Below, one piece after another: positions 10,444 to 23,652 of a stretch of 64,000 nt of DNA (positions within the stretch are counted from its first letter, which is position 1; each line of letters opens with the position of its first letter). Both the position numbers and the translations under genes were made by a program. The notes beneath the pieces were generated by a model. That model had not been told where the DNA came from. It saw only the letters and a program-made list of their open reading frames with translations, and searched no databases. The stretch comes from Hemicordylus capensis (taxonomy: Eukaryota > Chordata > Lepidosauria > Squamata > Cordylidae): positions 90,951,501 to 91,015,500 of the forward strand of contig NC_069659.1 in assembly GCF_027244095.1 (NCBI RefSeq), written 5' to 3'.

Positions 10444-12338
10444 GCTTTCAGTGTTGAGCTGCTTCATATGGGCATGTGTTGCCAAGTGCATGTTCTAACA
10501 CAAGTATAATCATTGATGCTACATAGTGATAAGTAAGTGTCTGAGAGGGACAAACACTGTAATGCCCAAATGCCTTAAGTCTGTCTTGTCAAAGAATCTA
10601 TTGAAAATCTTTACTGCATACATTTTTATTCTTTTTTGCAGAGTAAACATAATTGATCTTTCAGGCTACTGCTTTGAATGCATATTAAAACAGTATGTCT
10701 TTGTGTACTGAAAGTAAAAATAAACTGCATGGTGTTTATATTTAGCACATGTGTGTGTGAGAGAGAGAGAAAGTGAAAGTACGTGTTTTGAACTTGGGGT
10801 TGTTGTTTTTTTTGTTTTTTTAAGTACTGTGAAGCACAGACATAAAGACAACATGGAAGTCAGACACAGGCAATTATCCCGATTTTGTCGAATAATATGC
10901 AGTATAAATATATCGGTGATGTAATGCAGTGCATGTATTTTTGTTACATTGAGGGAAGCCTGCGCACTACAAGAAAGATTTAAGCAGAGCCTTAGGCTTT
11001 GCATTCCTAAGAAGCCACCATGAAAATGCTACAGTCTATACCAAATATTTTCTTTGGGCTTGAATGCACTTTTTGATAGTCTGTCTGCTATGTCCACTGT
11101 GGGCTGAAAAATTATTAAGGCCCTAAAAGAGAAACTGGAGTTAAAAACAGAGTTGTGTTCCTGCTATAGATTCCACAGGTGATGATGGGAAATTGTATAG
11201 ACATTGAGAACTCAGTTGACCTATTTCTCATTCAGTCTGACTTCCTGAATAATATGAACTTCAAAATTACCCTGATAGCCTCACTTAGGGTTCACTTGTA
11301 CTGACCAAATCACAGTAGCGGGCCATATGAACAAGCTGAAAGGGTAGAAAATGAGCCGCAGCTGCTCTGGTTCTGACAGCGGCTCTCTCACTCCCTTATG
11401 GCCCAGCACCGGCTGTAATTGAGCTGTGCGGGCTGATCATTTGTCCAGTAGGGGAAGGAAATTCCCAACCAGCAGGAGATTTCTAAAGCTAAACATATTT
11501 CACTTCTGTACTGTATACACTGCCACTTCGGTGAAGAGTAAGCTACTACTGTTCCTCTTTATTTTGTTACCTGGCTGAAAAGAAATAGTGTGCGCTATCC
11601 CCTTATACTGAGTAAGAGAGTGTGGGTTATACTGCTTTTGAAAAGGATATTCTGTTCCACTATTTCTGCCAAGGAAATTGCACTCCCTTCCCAAACATGC
11701 CATCTCTGTCAAGCAGCCCAGGAGAAACAGCACCGAACTCAGCAGTAATGTTGTACTGAACTACCACTGGTTAAGTACAAACCATATAGCAATGGAAGTA
11801 TTTCAAGAAGCAAAGTGTCAGTGAAAATGCATCCAAAGTGGAATTGTTTTCCCTCTGATAAGGTGTAGTTTTGTATAGAAAATTTAATCTATCCTAGATT
11901 AAAATTGCATTTTCCTTGTGTTAGTTTGGGTCAATCCACATGACAACTTGCTGTTATTTTCTTTCCAACTTTCACCATTCTTGGGGGCAAAGGGGTTTTC
12001 TCAACTGGATATTACAAGATCAAACCATGATTTTGCATGTCACTGCAAAATGTCACTTCCCAATGTGGGCTGAGCAGTGATAGACAAAACTGTGATTTGC
12101 TCAGGGCTTGGCTCTTGGACATGTGAAATAATAATAAAGGAGAGGATCTCTGAGTGATGTGCAAGTTGCATTTCTCTGAAGCTAATCACAACTGAACCAG
12201 TCCAGTCCCCTTTAACATCACTGATCACCAGGATCAAAGGGTAGGACTGCCAGTTCAGAGAATGTAACTTCTAGAAAGGTTTTTCTTGAACATTTTACAA
12301 ACTGAACTCTGGGGTTTGCAGTTCTATCCTGTCAGATG
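10444..12338. other. Intergenic DNA, no gene seen
   Basis: Mostly unique sequence with a short (GA)n/GT-rich run near 10750. No splice-linked coding segment is recognisable. A more G+C-rich block at 11330-11480 might be conserved DNA but shows no specific motif. Confidence 0.5.
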
Positions 12339-12346
12339 TTCACTAT

Positions 12347-12776
12347 CAGAGGTGGTGCACCTAGGTCATTTTGGAGCCTAGACCTAAAGGCCTTTGGATC
12401 CCCCCTCCCCACCCCCACAAGTTAAGCATCATCCCCCTACACACACTCACAACACATCATGATACACACAGCATTTTAAACACTTGGGTTCCTGAGGGCA
12501 CAAACAGCACAAGAATGTAAGAATATAAAACAGGTATATTTTGGCAAATATGCATTAGCAGAAACATTTCAACACGCATCCCACATATTTCTTTCCCCCC
12601 TCCCCCCTCTGTCTTTGAAGCAGAGATCACACTCAGTGCCTGGCACCCTGTGCAGTCATGGTCACCTGGCACAGCGACCACACTGCCCAGGACAGACTAA
12701 AGAGGATTTGGGGGCTCCCAAGGAGTGTTGAGGCCCTGGACTTCAACTCTGAAGTCAAGGGGTAAGAATGCCACTG
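12347..12776. mobile_element. Non-autonomous hAT element, 430 bp
   Basis: The ends are CAGAGGTGGTGCACC and GAATGCCACTG, an imperfect inverted pair of hAT type. A perfect 8-bp duplication, TTCACTAT, flanks it at 12339-12346 and 12777-12784. There is no transposase frame inside. Confidence 0.85.
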
Positions 12777-12784
12777 TTCACTAT

Positions 12785-14070
12785 CACAGCAGTGTGCTGC
12801 TTATTGAAGAATGGTAATGCCAGATCTTGGCTGCACATTTTGAACAAAAAGCTACTTTGGGGACTAAATCATGTTTGCCTCACAGTGGGCTTATCAAGAC
12901 CAAACTTAAATGAATGAATCCCCATGATAAGCCCAAGTCATTCTGATATTAGTAGGATGAAATCTCTATAAAATAGGAATTGGTGACTATTTGCAAACAG
13001 AATGGAGCACAACATATCTGTGACTGAAGACTGGCAAGCCAACATTTAGCTTTTTCTCCCTCTTCGTCATCCCTTAATTTGTATAGGATCCAAGAAACAA
13101 ACTAAGTCAGGGAAGCTGATTGGTTTACATTACCAGCTATCCCATACAGAGTAGCGAGTGATATTTTTTAATGTATGACAGGTTACATTCCTTCATAATG
13201 CTACAGTAATTGAATACACATGAAACTCTGGTGCACTGTGTGACCTCGGAGTGTGCCACACACATGGGAGCAGAAATGTTCAATTAACGTGTCACTGCTA
13301 CTAATAATGGCTATTAGTTAGAACCACCACCAGTTGCTACACAAAAGGAAACAGTAATCCTAGTATTTAGACAGATAATAGCATGCAATAAACACCAGAG
13401 AGCCATTGTTTACATGTCAGGCTGTTCCGGATCAACTGATAACAACATTTGCTCCCTCAGGAAGTTGCGTTTTTATTAAATTACTCTATACAAATTTTAT
13501 TTCCTTTGTGTAGTCAAATGGCAAATCTTGAAGCTACACTGGGCAGGACTAAGAATATGTACAGTACGTGCTCTCATTTATAGACTCTTTACTCATGCTA
13601 CCACTTAGCAATATGTGCTACAGTATTTGTATTTTCCATTTGCTTTAGTAATATGCATACATTTATTTGTATAGGAAATGCAATGAACTGTTTTTAAAAG
13701 ATTCCATTTAATCAATCTATCATTCAACCTATTCTGCTCTATGATGGGCAAAAGTGGACACTAAGACCAAGGTCCCAAAGAATGGACTGGGAGAAGTGGA
13801 AGCTGCAGCATTTATCTAAGCAAATGAAATAGGTAATTGTAATCTGTGGATCTCAACCACACCAGTTTCTAATTCCTGTGACCACCAACATACATTTCAG
13901 AGCATTCTTAATCAGAAATGTTGCTGTGTCTAAGATTCACTAGCTCACACATTATGTTGCTCACAAAAACGAAAACAAGATGTCAAAGACTATTTTACCA
14001 ATGTTGGACACAAACATACTGGCTTACATACTGCACAACAGAACATGAGTGGCTTGAGCACAGCCCGTGA
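12785..14070. other. Intergenic DNA, repeat-poor
   Basis: No gene and no known repeat. The A+T-rich stretch from 13120 to 13700, with homeodomain-like cores, could be conserved non-coding DNA, which the sequence alone does not show. Confidence 0.4.
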
Positions 14071-14283
14071 CCCTGCCTGCACACATGTAAAGAGCAGCAA
14101 GGAAGCTGTGCTGTAGGGCAACAGTGTTCAGGGATAAGAGCTCTGTGCATGGAGTTGTGCATCATGCCACCCATTGGAAATAATGGGCAGCACATCATGC
14201 AACGCTATGCATGGAGTCCTTGCCACTGAGCACTACTGCCTTGTGGCACAGCCTCCTTGCAACTCTTTATACATGTGCAGGGG
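14071..14283. mobile_element. Fold-back element with arms of about 60 bp
   Basis: The left arm (ccctgcctgcacacatg, then aaagagcagcaaggaagctg) pairs with the right arm (ctccttgcaactctttat, then acatgtgcagggg). Inner segments also pair (tgcatggag, gcatcatg). This is a palindromic MITE-like element; no flanking duplication was identified. Confidence 0.65.
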
Positions 14284-15090
14284 AATGTGCAGTACTCAGG
14301 TCACCCACATCCCCTTGGGCAGAATGTAAGCCACCGCTTCACTTGAAGTAGTTCCTTCGATGAACGGAAGGCAAGTTGCCCTTACATAAGGGATCCTTCT
14401 GTGTGCAGAAGGGGGCCTTACATGAGAACAACTCGTCCTCTGTTAATGGAAGAAGCTACCATAAGCAAAGCAGGATACCACCCCCAAAATGTACTGACAC
14501 TGGCAGACATCAAACATACCAGATACTGGAAATCAAATATAATACTGGAACAGAAGGAATGTCTATTAAATATTTGGAACATAGAAAAAGGAAGGAAAAT
14601 TAAGACAGGTCCATGATTTGCGGGAGGAGGGGCGGGGATTAGGACTTGACAAGGGTTTGTGACTATTGGTCAAAAGTCATTGCACTCAGTGGAACAATCA
14701 ATGTGGCCATGCTGTACAACATGTGCTCAATATTTTGTAAATGTAGTTTGTGAGAAGTATAGCGATTCCTAGTTATCAATATTTTTCTCTTATTAGGGCT
14801 TTGGAAAAGGCATATCTTTGTTATAGATAAAGTGGTAAATAGTGCAGGAGATTGCTTGATAGGATAAATCCCTATTGGTATTTCTGCTGTTGCTTTATCT
14901 GAATTTATCAATGAAATTGGTTTGGTGTTTTTTTCTGGTTATATAATTAAAAATGTATTGCAGCAATGAATGAAAATCACCATCCCTATATAATCTACAT
15001 CTTGGTATGTCTATGTTTATATAGCTTCTCTAAGTGCAAACGCTGCAGCTATTACAACAAATGAGTGGTGACATCAAGGACCGTTCATGG

Positions 15091-15165
15091 AGGCTGCAGT
15101 CCTATGCACAGCTGACTTCTCTAGGGTTTAAGCAGTCTAACTGTGCACAGAATTGCAGCAGTTGG
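15091..15165. repeat. Palindromic short repeat (agtaagtccc family), diverged copy
   Basis: The ends gctgcagtcctatgcacag and ctgtgcacagaattgcagc pair. The layout fits the short palindromic family better preserved at 23579, 29411 and 61640. Confidence 0.5.
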
Positions 15166-15174
15166 CTGAGATGA

Positions 15175-15291
15175 TGAGGAGAATTACTCAGAGCTGTCCC
15201 ATTGAAATTAAAAGGTCACATTAGGCATTGCCTAATGTGTCCTTTTAATTTCAGCGGGATTACTTTTAGTAATTTTCCTCGTCACCTCAGC
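15175..15291. repeat. Fold-back repeat (cattgaaatta family), copy 1
   Basis: The arms gctgagatgatgagga and tcctcgtcacctcagc, and the inner aaattaaaaggtcacatta and taatgtgtccttttaattt, form a long hairpin centred on ggcattgcc. It is related to 26794-26918. Confidence 0.75.
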
Positions 15292-17689
15292 TATTGTCCC
15301 CCATAAATGTTTCAGACACACAGGCACCCCATGGCACTATGGGGATTGTCAGCACTAATCCAACGGTTCAGTCACAGCATTAGATGCTTTCTTTTTATTT
15401 GCCCATCTTTAATACTACCTGGCAACCACACATTTGTCCTTAGAATTGCTGTCTCTCTGCATTATGCACTTTTAAAAATTGTAGTGCACACACACTTAGA
15501 AGGGTTTAATCAGGATATTAGAACAACCTCAGCGGGGGGGGGGAGAGAATTCAAAAGCTGAAACACATTTAATTCTTTATTAATGCCCACAAAAACACAG
15601 CAAATCAACCTATGATCATGTATAAACAGCAGTTTAAATTCATCATTTCTAAATCATGAATAAAGAAGTCATGAAGGTTACCTTTATTTAAATGACTTCC
15701 AGAGTTCCTATGACAACCATTGTATAATACCTCATGGCGACTATAAATTGAAAGAAAAAAGTTTGCATTAAGACTTCTGTATTCCTTAAAGAACTATTAC
15801 TCATTCCCACTAGATTAGTCACAGTGTACATTCGAGCTAAGGGTAAAAAAAAAGAAAGAAAACTAGGATAAGTCACTAAGAATCATTTAGAAAAATACTT
15901 ACATTGACTTTCATAATGTTCAAAGGTTTTCAGACAAATGGAACAAAAATACTCTTGTGTGTACTTTCTCAAGCTAGGTTTTTCCTATTTCTTCAGCACG
16001 GAAATTTCCTCCCTATGATTGATATATTGCCTCTCCTGCTCCCATGGAAGGCTTTCACCTTTTAAACTATCTACTCCCACTAGCAAACAAATTTATTGCT
16101 CTGCAGCCTAAATCAGGGTGAATGTTAGCTCATGATAATTAATATTAATGTCTCATTTTGTAATACTTTCTGAATATTCATCACGCACCAAGGCTCACTG
16201 AAACAATCAATTTGACTAAAGCAAAATAATATGATTTTACTATATTTTCGTGCTGGAATACAAAACTAGACTCAGCTGATGGATTTTGGACTGAGATTGC
16301 AGCATTGGCTATGTAAGTTATTTGCACATATATCGTTTGTCAAGACTGACAACAGTTCCACCAACAGTTCCACTGTATGGAGTGTGGATATCACACTCCA
16401 TACAGAAATGCAAATAAATATATTAGTTCATTAAAGATCTCCTTTATTGAACAGCAAGTATTCTAGTCCATTGCCTTAAGTAGTCTTCAGCAAATACAGA
16501 AAATGCTCATGTTGTGAGCAAGCACTCCTTCTTCCCTCAGTGTTTTTACTGGAAATGGCACAGCAACATACCAGGATAATATTTCCAATCTATGCTCAGT
16601 TAAAACCACTTCACTTTTCACATGCCAAGAAAATTTCAAGCAAAGAGGGTGGACTTTCAGATCACAATGTAGCAGCATTAAACTTTTGAAAATGGTCTTC
16701 ACAAGATCTTGCAAATATTCACCCTGGGCTTCATTTTGTGAACACTGCAGGATGCAAGTGAATTACGTCATATTGTACAGGATGCTGGCAGCTGTGTTAC
16801 AATTCTGTGATCCTTCAACAACTTTCTGTGACCTTTGCCCCATCAAGTTGATCACAGTGCAACATTGCCACTATATGGTTAGTAGGGTGTTTGTATTTTA
16901 GAAGGATTCATGTGCCTATGACATAATCATTGCACACAAAGGGGGGGGGTGTTCTTTAAAAACATGGAAAAAATAAACGATTAACATCAAATTGGCCCAG
17001 GGAAGGGGTTGCCTCCGCTGCACTGCTTTGGCTAGGACAAATTAGTATTGTGTAATGAGAGGGGGTTGATTCAGAGTCCAATGGTTGCAATAGCAAGGTC
17101 AGTGTGAGTAAAGGGATTTGGGTTTATGGGACTCCAACTGGTGAGCACCCTGAGACATCATCTGGTGAAGGGGGTCCCCTGGACCAGCGTCTCAGAGGTC
17201 ATTGGGTTCAAGGGTAGGGATCAGAGCTCCCTGAAAAAGGGCTGACTCACCTGAGTACTCAGGGTCATTATAGGGCTCAGATGTTGGTGAAGAGGCCAAG
17301 AATTCCAAGAATTCCTCAAGCACAGGTAATCCAAGATATTTTGTGACACACACTTATCGGCAGGTGGGTGCTCAACATTCTTGAAGACCATGCATGCTGC
17401 CAAGGCAGTGGCAGAGACACTCAGACTAAGCCACTAAGCCAGGCCGTGGTGATAGAGGTGTTCCTAGCTCAAATCAGTGGGAAGGGGGAAGAAAAGGTAT
17501 TCCCTAGTTGGGCAAGGAGGGCGGAAATGAACAGCGCCTCCTAGCAGGGAAAGAAAGGCAATGACAGCAGAGGGTGGGGTGGTGCCCACCTTGGCAGAGG
17601 CCCAGTACTTGCCAGCCCTGCACGCCTCCCCGTACCTGTGCTTGAGGCAACCTTCTTCATGCTAGGGACACCCCTGCTCTCAAGACACT
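15292..17689. other. Intergenic DNA, no gene seen
   Basis: A+T-rich repeat-poor sequence from 15540 to 16260, with several attaat/taatta cores, resembles candidate conserved non-coding DNA by composition only. A small palindrome (about 16371-16404) repeats ccatacagtgga-type words. 16900-17680 is more G+C-rich, without a recognised element. Confidence 0.4.
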
Positions 17690-17802
17690 TTATTTATTTA
17701 TTTATTTACTTACTTACTTACTTACTTACTTATTTATTTATTTATTTGGATTATCTTATATACCGCCACCTCCAAAGACTCTAGGCGGTGAACAACAACA
17801 AT
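17690..17802 (-). repeat. (TTTA)n/(CTTA)n with reverse retroposon tail
   Basis: A tetranucleotide run is followed by cttatataccgccacctcc and ctaggcggtgaacaac, the reverse of the squamate retroposon 3' tail. Confidence 0.7.
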
Positions 17803-18788
17803 ACCTTAGGAGGTGTAGCTACAAGGGGCCTGGATCAGGACAGATATGATCACAGGTATGGCGCTAGGTAGTTTTCTCACCCTGAAAGCCCTCAACTCAA
17901 GCTGGTGAGAAAGACCTTCACCACCACAGATCCAGTAGCTACCTGCACAGCTTTGAGAGAAAGCTTAACGGACAGCAAGACAGAGCAGAGGAAAGAGCTG
18001 CTTCTGGCTTAGCAGCAGAGCAGTGAAGGAGAAGCCAGACACTGCTGCTGGAGCAGCACTCTACGCTGCCTCACACACGCCTTGCAAACAGCCAGCTGCA
18101 GTAGCAGTGCGCTCCAACTGCTGAAGCTGACCACAAGAGGGCAGCACTTGGGCTTGCAAAGGAGAGGGTGGGGCCAGTGAGGGGCAGTGTCAGCACTGGC
18201 TCCCGCCCTGGGATGGGCTAATCCAGGGGAGCAGGGCTCCTTTCAATGGCAAACAGCAACAAGTCTACACTGCCTTTGAGTCAGGGGTTCTCTGCCACTG
18301 GGAGGAAAGAGCCCCCAATTCTGTCTGCCGCCATCGCCTCTCCATCTCTGTCTCCTCTCCATCTCTGAAACTTCATGTCCCACTTCCAAGTGACTTGCAC
18401 CCCCGTCACAAGGTCCCACCCCACGGTCTGAGAACTGTTGTAACCCTCTGCAGCTTGTTCCTTTGCTCTACATTCATTCACTTTTTTTACAGGGGGCTCA
18501 CGCATGAGGTTACCCATCCATTGCTAGCCTGTACTTTCCCCACACCTATATAGCATCCGTCGATGAATGAATGCAGTTTTTCTGACTTTTTGAAAACAGC
18601 GGTACAGGTGCACAATGGCTATACATGTGGACAGTTAGTTCTAGCATTCTGGTTCTTAGGAGAGGCTACAAATGCACACAGAAACATACTAGTGTGAAAG
18701 CTGTGGTGCACTTTGACTCAAAGCAGAAGAGCAATGATTGGGTGGCACTACAGGGAGCACCGCTGGAAGTGCCCCAAATGCCCTAATC

Positions 18789-18924
18789 CAGGGATCCTCA
18801 ACGTTGGGCCCCCAGATGTTCTTGGATTTCAACTCCCATAATCCCGAGGCCCAGTGGCCTTTGGCTGGGGATTGTGGGAGTTGAAGTCCAAGAACATCTG
18901 GGGGCCCAACAATGAGGATCCCTG
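18789..18924. mobile_element. Short palindromic hAT element, relative of 5094-5231
   Basis: The 136-bp element folds back throughout. Its ends are CAGGGATCCTCAACG and the complementary AATGAGGATCCCTG, and its centre (cccagtggcctttgg) matches the element at 5094. Near-identical flanks, ccctaatc (18781-18788) and gcctaatc (18929-18936), suggest a duplication, but the right copy is offset by 4 bp. Confidence 0.85.
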
Positions 18925-19289
18925 CGTGGCCTAATCCAATACCATGGCCACGATTCAGCTTTTGGCAGCCCGCCACAAATGCCAAAAGCACTTTCCCCAG
19001 TGCTTGCTACCACAGGCCAGTAGTTGTCTGAGGAGGCCCCAACCTAGCTCTCCTCTTTTCATCATAGCTATGCTTAGGGACACCGGAAAGATGCCTCTTG
19101 ATACAGGAAGGCTCACAAGGCTCATGTCTGAGAATCCCTGAGGTCAGAGCCCAGGATTGACATCTTCGGGAGAGAATTGGCCCCAGACGATTCACTGCTT
19201 TTAAAGGGCACTGCAAATTGGTCACCCTGCAAGGTGGCTGTAAGCCCACCTCATGATCAGATGGTCTGGGAAATGCTTACAGCCTAGAC

Positions 19290-19697
19290 CAGGCTTGCAC
19301 AACATAAGGCCCGGGGCCAGATTCGGCCCCCAGGGACTCTTTTACTGGCCTCCAGGTATCCTGCAGCAACACAGGAGCTGGAAACTGCCTTATGGCGCCA
19401 TCCTATGCATGCTTTCTCAGAAATATGTTCCATGGTGTACCAAGTGGGGTTCACTCCCATGTAAGCATGCCTAGGATTGCAGCCTGAAAACAATGGCAAT
19501 TTAGGGAGGGGATATGGCATTTGTTTGGGGCTGGCATGCACTCCAGGGGGCCCCACTGACTGAGCAGGGACGGGATCTATTTTCTGGCCACTATCCTTGG
19601 TTAAAACTATGAGTCTATTGATAGGGGGAATCGATCCACAAGTAACTAAATATAGGATGGTTCCGGCCCACTAGAGCATTTGAGTTGTGCTGCCCTG
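19290..19697. mobile_element. Non-autonomous hAT element, 408 bp, with nested repeat
   Basis: It starts CAGGCTTGCACAACA and ends GTTGTGCTGCCCTG, an imperfect inverted pair, flanked by a perfect duplication, GCCTAGAC, at 19282-19289 and 19698-19705. Near 19395-19485 it contains a palindromic short repeat (atcctatgcatgcttt, then taagcatgcctaggattgca), apparently inserted later. Confidence 0.88.
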
Positions 19698-19705
19698 GCC
19701 TAGAC

Positions 19706-22700
19706 CAATGGAGAGTGAGGGGCATCCTTGAGCTCTGACAGTCCTTCTTCTGTATCGAGTGAGGCTGTTAGTGCCCACCTTTGGACACGAAGGTTCGTAC
19801 TGCACTAAGGTCAAGGTTACATTACTCTGCTTTATGAAGTTCCGGCATAATGCAAAGGAAGAGAAACACAGACATCAGTTAATGCTACACTTCCACTTCC
19901 ACCCCTCCCTACTTCTCTCCAGAGATAGGTTGCCCCAGGAGGCAAGCAGAGCAATTTGCTTACCTGGAAACTGATTGGCAATTTCCTGAGCATTATTCCT
20001 GAGGTCTCACTTGGTGGCTCAGCCCCAGAGGTCACAGCCTAGTATTGGTCAGCTTCTCTCCCCTCCCCCCCTTCTTCCTTTGACCGACTTTGAACTGCAA
20101 TCCACCTATGAAGTATGGATTTCAAATCAGTTACATATGTGAAGGGTTTCCCCAGAGACTCCAGCCCATGCAAACTCAGCCTTCTATTTTCCCTTTCACT
20201 CAGGCTTCAGCACACAAACCAGTTAAGACGTAAGAGGCTTACTAAGTGCATTGATGCGGCTGGGGCGCTGATTGCAGGCAAAGAATTGGAAGCAATGGGG
20301 CATATTTTCAAAAGAAAATTGCCACCTTGGACATTTACATCTTTCCCCTTTAAAAAAAGAAGAAGAAGAAGTCTTGCTTTAAAATGGTTGTGAAGAAAAT
20401 GCCACGGAAATTGCTGGCCGTCACCAAGTAAATATGCTTAGGCCCAAGCGTTAAGGGGAAGATCAGATTCCTTTTCAAACTGTCTGTATTGGCAACTGCT
20501 GTCTAACACGTTTATTTGGAAGTAAGCTGCCTACCTTTGGATGCTGAATGCAATTACTTGGGAATAAATGCCACGGAAACCATTATAACTTATTTTCCTA
20601 GCCAGTAATGGTTTGGATGGGAGCCTACACTCCAATGCACACATACAGGGCAAGATCCAGCCAAATGTGCAGCCAGGTTAGGCATACGATGGCAATCATT
20701 CAGTGAGTTGCAGCTTAAACATCTCTACATCCCACAGAGTCTGAAAGAAAGGTTTAAGTAGGTTCTTCATTCTCCCACCTATATTAATGGGCAACAAAAA
20801 GTACTTAGCTTAGGCTGGATTTTGCTCTTATTGGGGGGCCCCTCCACTGAGCAAAGGGGTGTTTACTCCTTCAGAGTAAGCATGCATAGGCTTAACTGTC
20901 AGCATGGCCCTCAAACTCCAATGAAGCTTTCTATTCCAGGGAAGTCCCATCTCAAAGGATCTGAGGATGCCAGCTGACCCCAGGCCCTTCCGCAAACCAG
21001 TGAGATCACCACCATTATCTAGATGCATATCCGAACATACTTGAAAGTCCATCCTTTAGAAACTGACTGGTTTCCAAATAAATATGGTTGTGAATGAGGA
21101 GGTGGCTACCTAAATATTCCGATTTCTCCGTTGTCTGGAAGAAGTGGCTATATAAGTGTGATTCCTTTTCTAAAACGGTGGCCTTCGCATCATTAATCAC
21201 AGAACCCAATTAAGTCGTAAGAAGCACACAGTGCAATCCTATTAAGGGTGTTTACTGCGTTCAGTGAGGCTTACTCCCAAGGAGCTGTGCATAGTATTGC
21301 AGCAGTCACTGTAACTGAATGAATACGGCCCGATCCTCTCCGTGTTTACTCGGAAGTAAATCCTACTACTGAGCTCAATGGGGCTTACCTCCAACAGTAA
21401 ATACGGGCAAGACTGCAACCTCCGGGTCGAAAAGCAAAACTTCAGGGGAAGGGTTTCAGCCCCGGCACCTCTCTTCCAGAAATTAAAGGCAGTGCTCGGC
21501 CTCAGCGAAATCACGGCCGATCTTAGTGATGCGCTGCATCTTCGGCTCAGCTGCTGCTCCTGCCGACGAGTCCTACTGAGTCTGGGCTGCTTTTCCAGAT
21601 CATGACAGGAAGTGCTTCTAAATGGCATCGCGACCCTCAGCGCGTGAAGAGGAAGGTCACTTCTCCTTGTACCATTAATGTAGCGGGAATACGCACTCAG
21701 TTACTGAAAAACAAATGGCGTTCGATGATTTCATAGGACGCCTTCAATAAATTATGCGAAGGATCTCAGCACCGGCCCCTGACTTCGAGCCGAATCAATC
21801 GACTTAAATCCAACAGATTCAGTTTCACAGACTTATGGATCAAGAGCGGGCTGAAGGGCTTCACTGCGAATGGGCACGATCCATCCAATGTTCAGTACTT
21901 ACGCATCCCCATTCTAGGCATGTGACTCGAAAATGTCCCACTGCGTTCCATGGGGCTTACTTTCCCAAGTAAGAGTGAATATATAGGGTTATATCATTAA
22001 ATCACGTTTATTTTAATGGGGGGGGAGTTGAGCTTCTTCTCCAGTCTCTCTAGCTGAAAGCATAGGGCTTAGAAAGTTTTGCGTTTGGTTGAATCGTGTC
22101 CATATAGACACAGACATAGACATAGATGATATAAATATGCGGGGCGAGGAGGACCCCGCAGGAAACAGTTGCCCAGTCAATGTAGGACCTGGTCCCTAGG
22201 TTTTTTTTATTAATCACCTTTGTCTAGACTGAAAACTTTGCTTTTTAAGATGGGGGGGAGAGGGTGGGCTGGGCCAGATTTCGATCGTGCAAATGCAAAG
22301 GAAGGGCTTCGAATTTAGAAGGTTTCTCGTTTGGTTGGCTGGTGTCTGTTTATTAGAGGGATAGATAGAGAGGGTGGGAAACCTGCAGCATGGGGGAAAG
22401 AAGCAGGCACAGCATAAAGTTGGGGTGTGGCGGAAGACCCCGGAAAGAGAGAGGCGAGCGAGAGGTCTACCAGGAGCGCGCGTTCGGAAGGGGACGGGAC
22501 ATCAAAGCCGGCTTCTTAAGCCGTGTAAGCGCGGCTCCTTGTTTGTGCAGGCTTTGTACAAACATTGTTTCGGCTACATTGAGACCTGGGTTCCCAACCA
22601 AAGAAAACGAGAAGAAGTCGCAGGAAAGTAAACAGGCTCCCACGCCTCCGACTTTTAAAGTCTTCACGTTTCTCGGCATAAGTCTTTGCCTCGCTTTGCC

Positions 22701-23570
22701 TTCTCTTAACGTGTTAATGCGAAGGTCAAATCTGAGCTTACCCGGGTCAGGCGAGCTGGCTGCATCTGGGACTCACGCTGCCCTCTTGATATTGTTGCGT
22801 TGTAGGAATCAGCTTTCGCAGGGCCGGGGGGGGGGGAGGGGGAGGGAGCGGGTGAATCGTAAATATGCAGCCCCCTCTGTGCCTGGAGGGGGGAAAGTTG
22901 TAATCTCAAGTCACACACTGTTCGCCTTGGGGCACAGAAACCCCCACCCGAGGTCCCGATTTGCTACCTAGTTACTCAGAGGAGTAACATTAAATTCAAA
23001 GATGAACAACGGTAGTTTCATTTGAACCAATGGACTTTCCCCTTCAGAGGCTTATCCCAGTGTAAAGGCGACTGGAAGAAGAAAGTGCAGGCTTCAGAAC
23101 AGTCGCTTTGAAGCAGCCCTACATAAAGACTTCAGTTGCTTTACTCCGTACACCGTCTGAATGCTGCAACTTCACTGGCCTTAGAAAGAGCCTGGTTCCC
23201 CCGATTTTACACGCACGTGCAGCCCGCTTCCATTCATGTTTACGCGGATGCAAGTCTCGGGAACGTCCTCCCAAGAAGATTCGCTTTGGGCTGAAGCCAC
23301 GGAGAGATCGACCCCTAGGCATGTTTACTCGGTCTCGGAAGACCCTCTCTCTAGATGCAACTGGGAACACGCAAAATATATTCAATAAAAAATTCCATCT
23401 TATGCTGAAATAACTTTGTTAGCCCCTAAAGATTCTTCATTGTGTATCCCAAGATACTGCGTATCTTCAGATTGCAATCTGAAGCCCTAGAATTCCATTT
23501 TAAGCATAGTTGCATAGATCCATTGGGATGGATCAGGGGACTGATTTCCGTCCGAATAAATAGGGCTGAA
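19706..23570. other. Intergenic DNA with dispersed palindromic repeats
   Basis: Copies or half-copies of the agtaagtccc palindromic family lie near 20500-20600, 20850-20895, 21228-21300, 21335-21420 and 21930-21985. 22370-22970 is more G+C-rich and carries a 193-codon frame (22390-22971) whose product has no recognisable domain; I treat it as chance. No exon was recognised. Confidence 0.55.
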
Positions 23571-23578
23571 ACGAAGGC

Positions 23579-23652
23579 TTCCCTTCTATGCATGTTTACT
23601 GGAGTAAGTTGCATTTAACACAATGGGACTTACTTCGGTGTAAACATACATT
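23579..23652. repeat. Palindromic short repeat (agtaagtccc family)
   Basis: It has the arms tatgcatgtttactggagta and acttcggtgtaaacataca around cacaatgggacttact. Further copies lie at 23700-23785, 29411-29502, 37680-37755, 46571-46665, 60120-60205 and 61640-61725. Confidence 0.7.

Noticed and set aside
22390-22971. 193-codon frame
   Set aside because: Low-complexity basic product, no homology that I recognise and no splice context.
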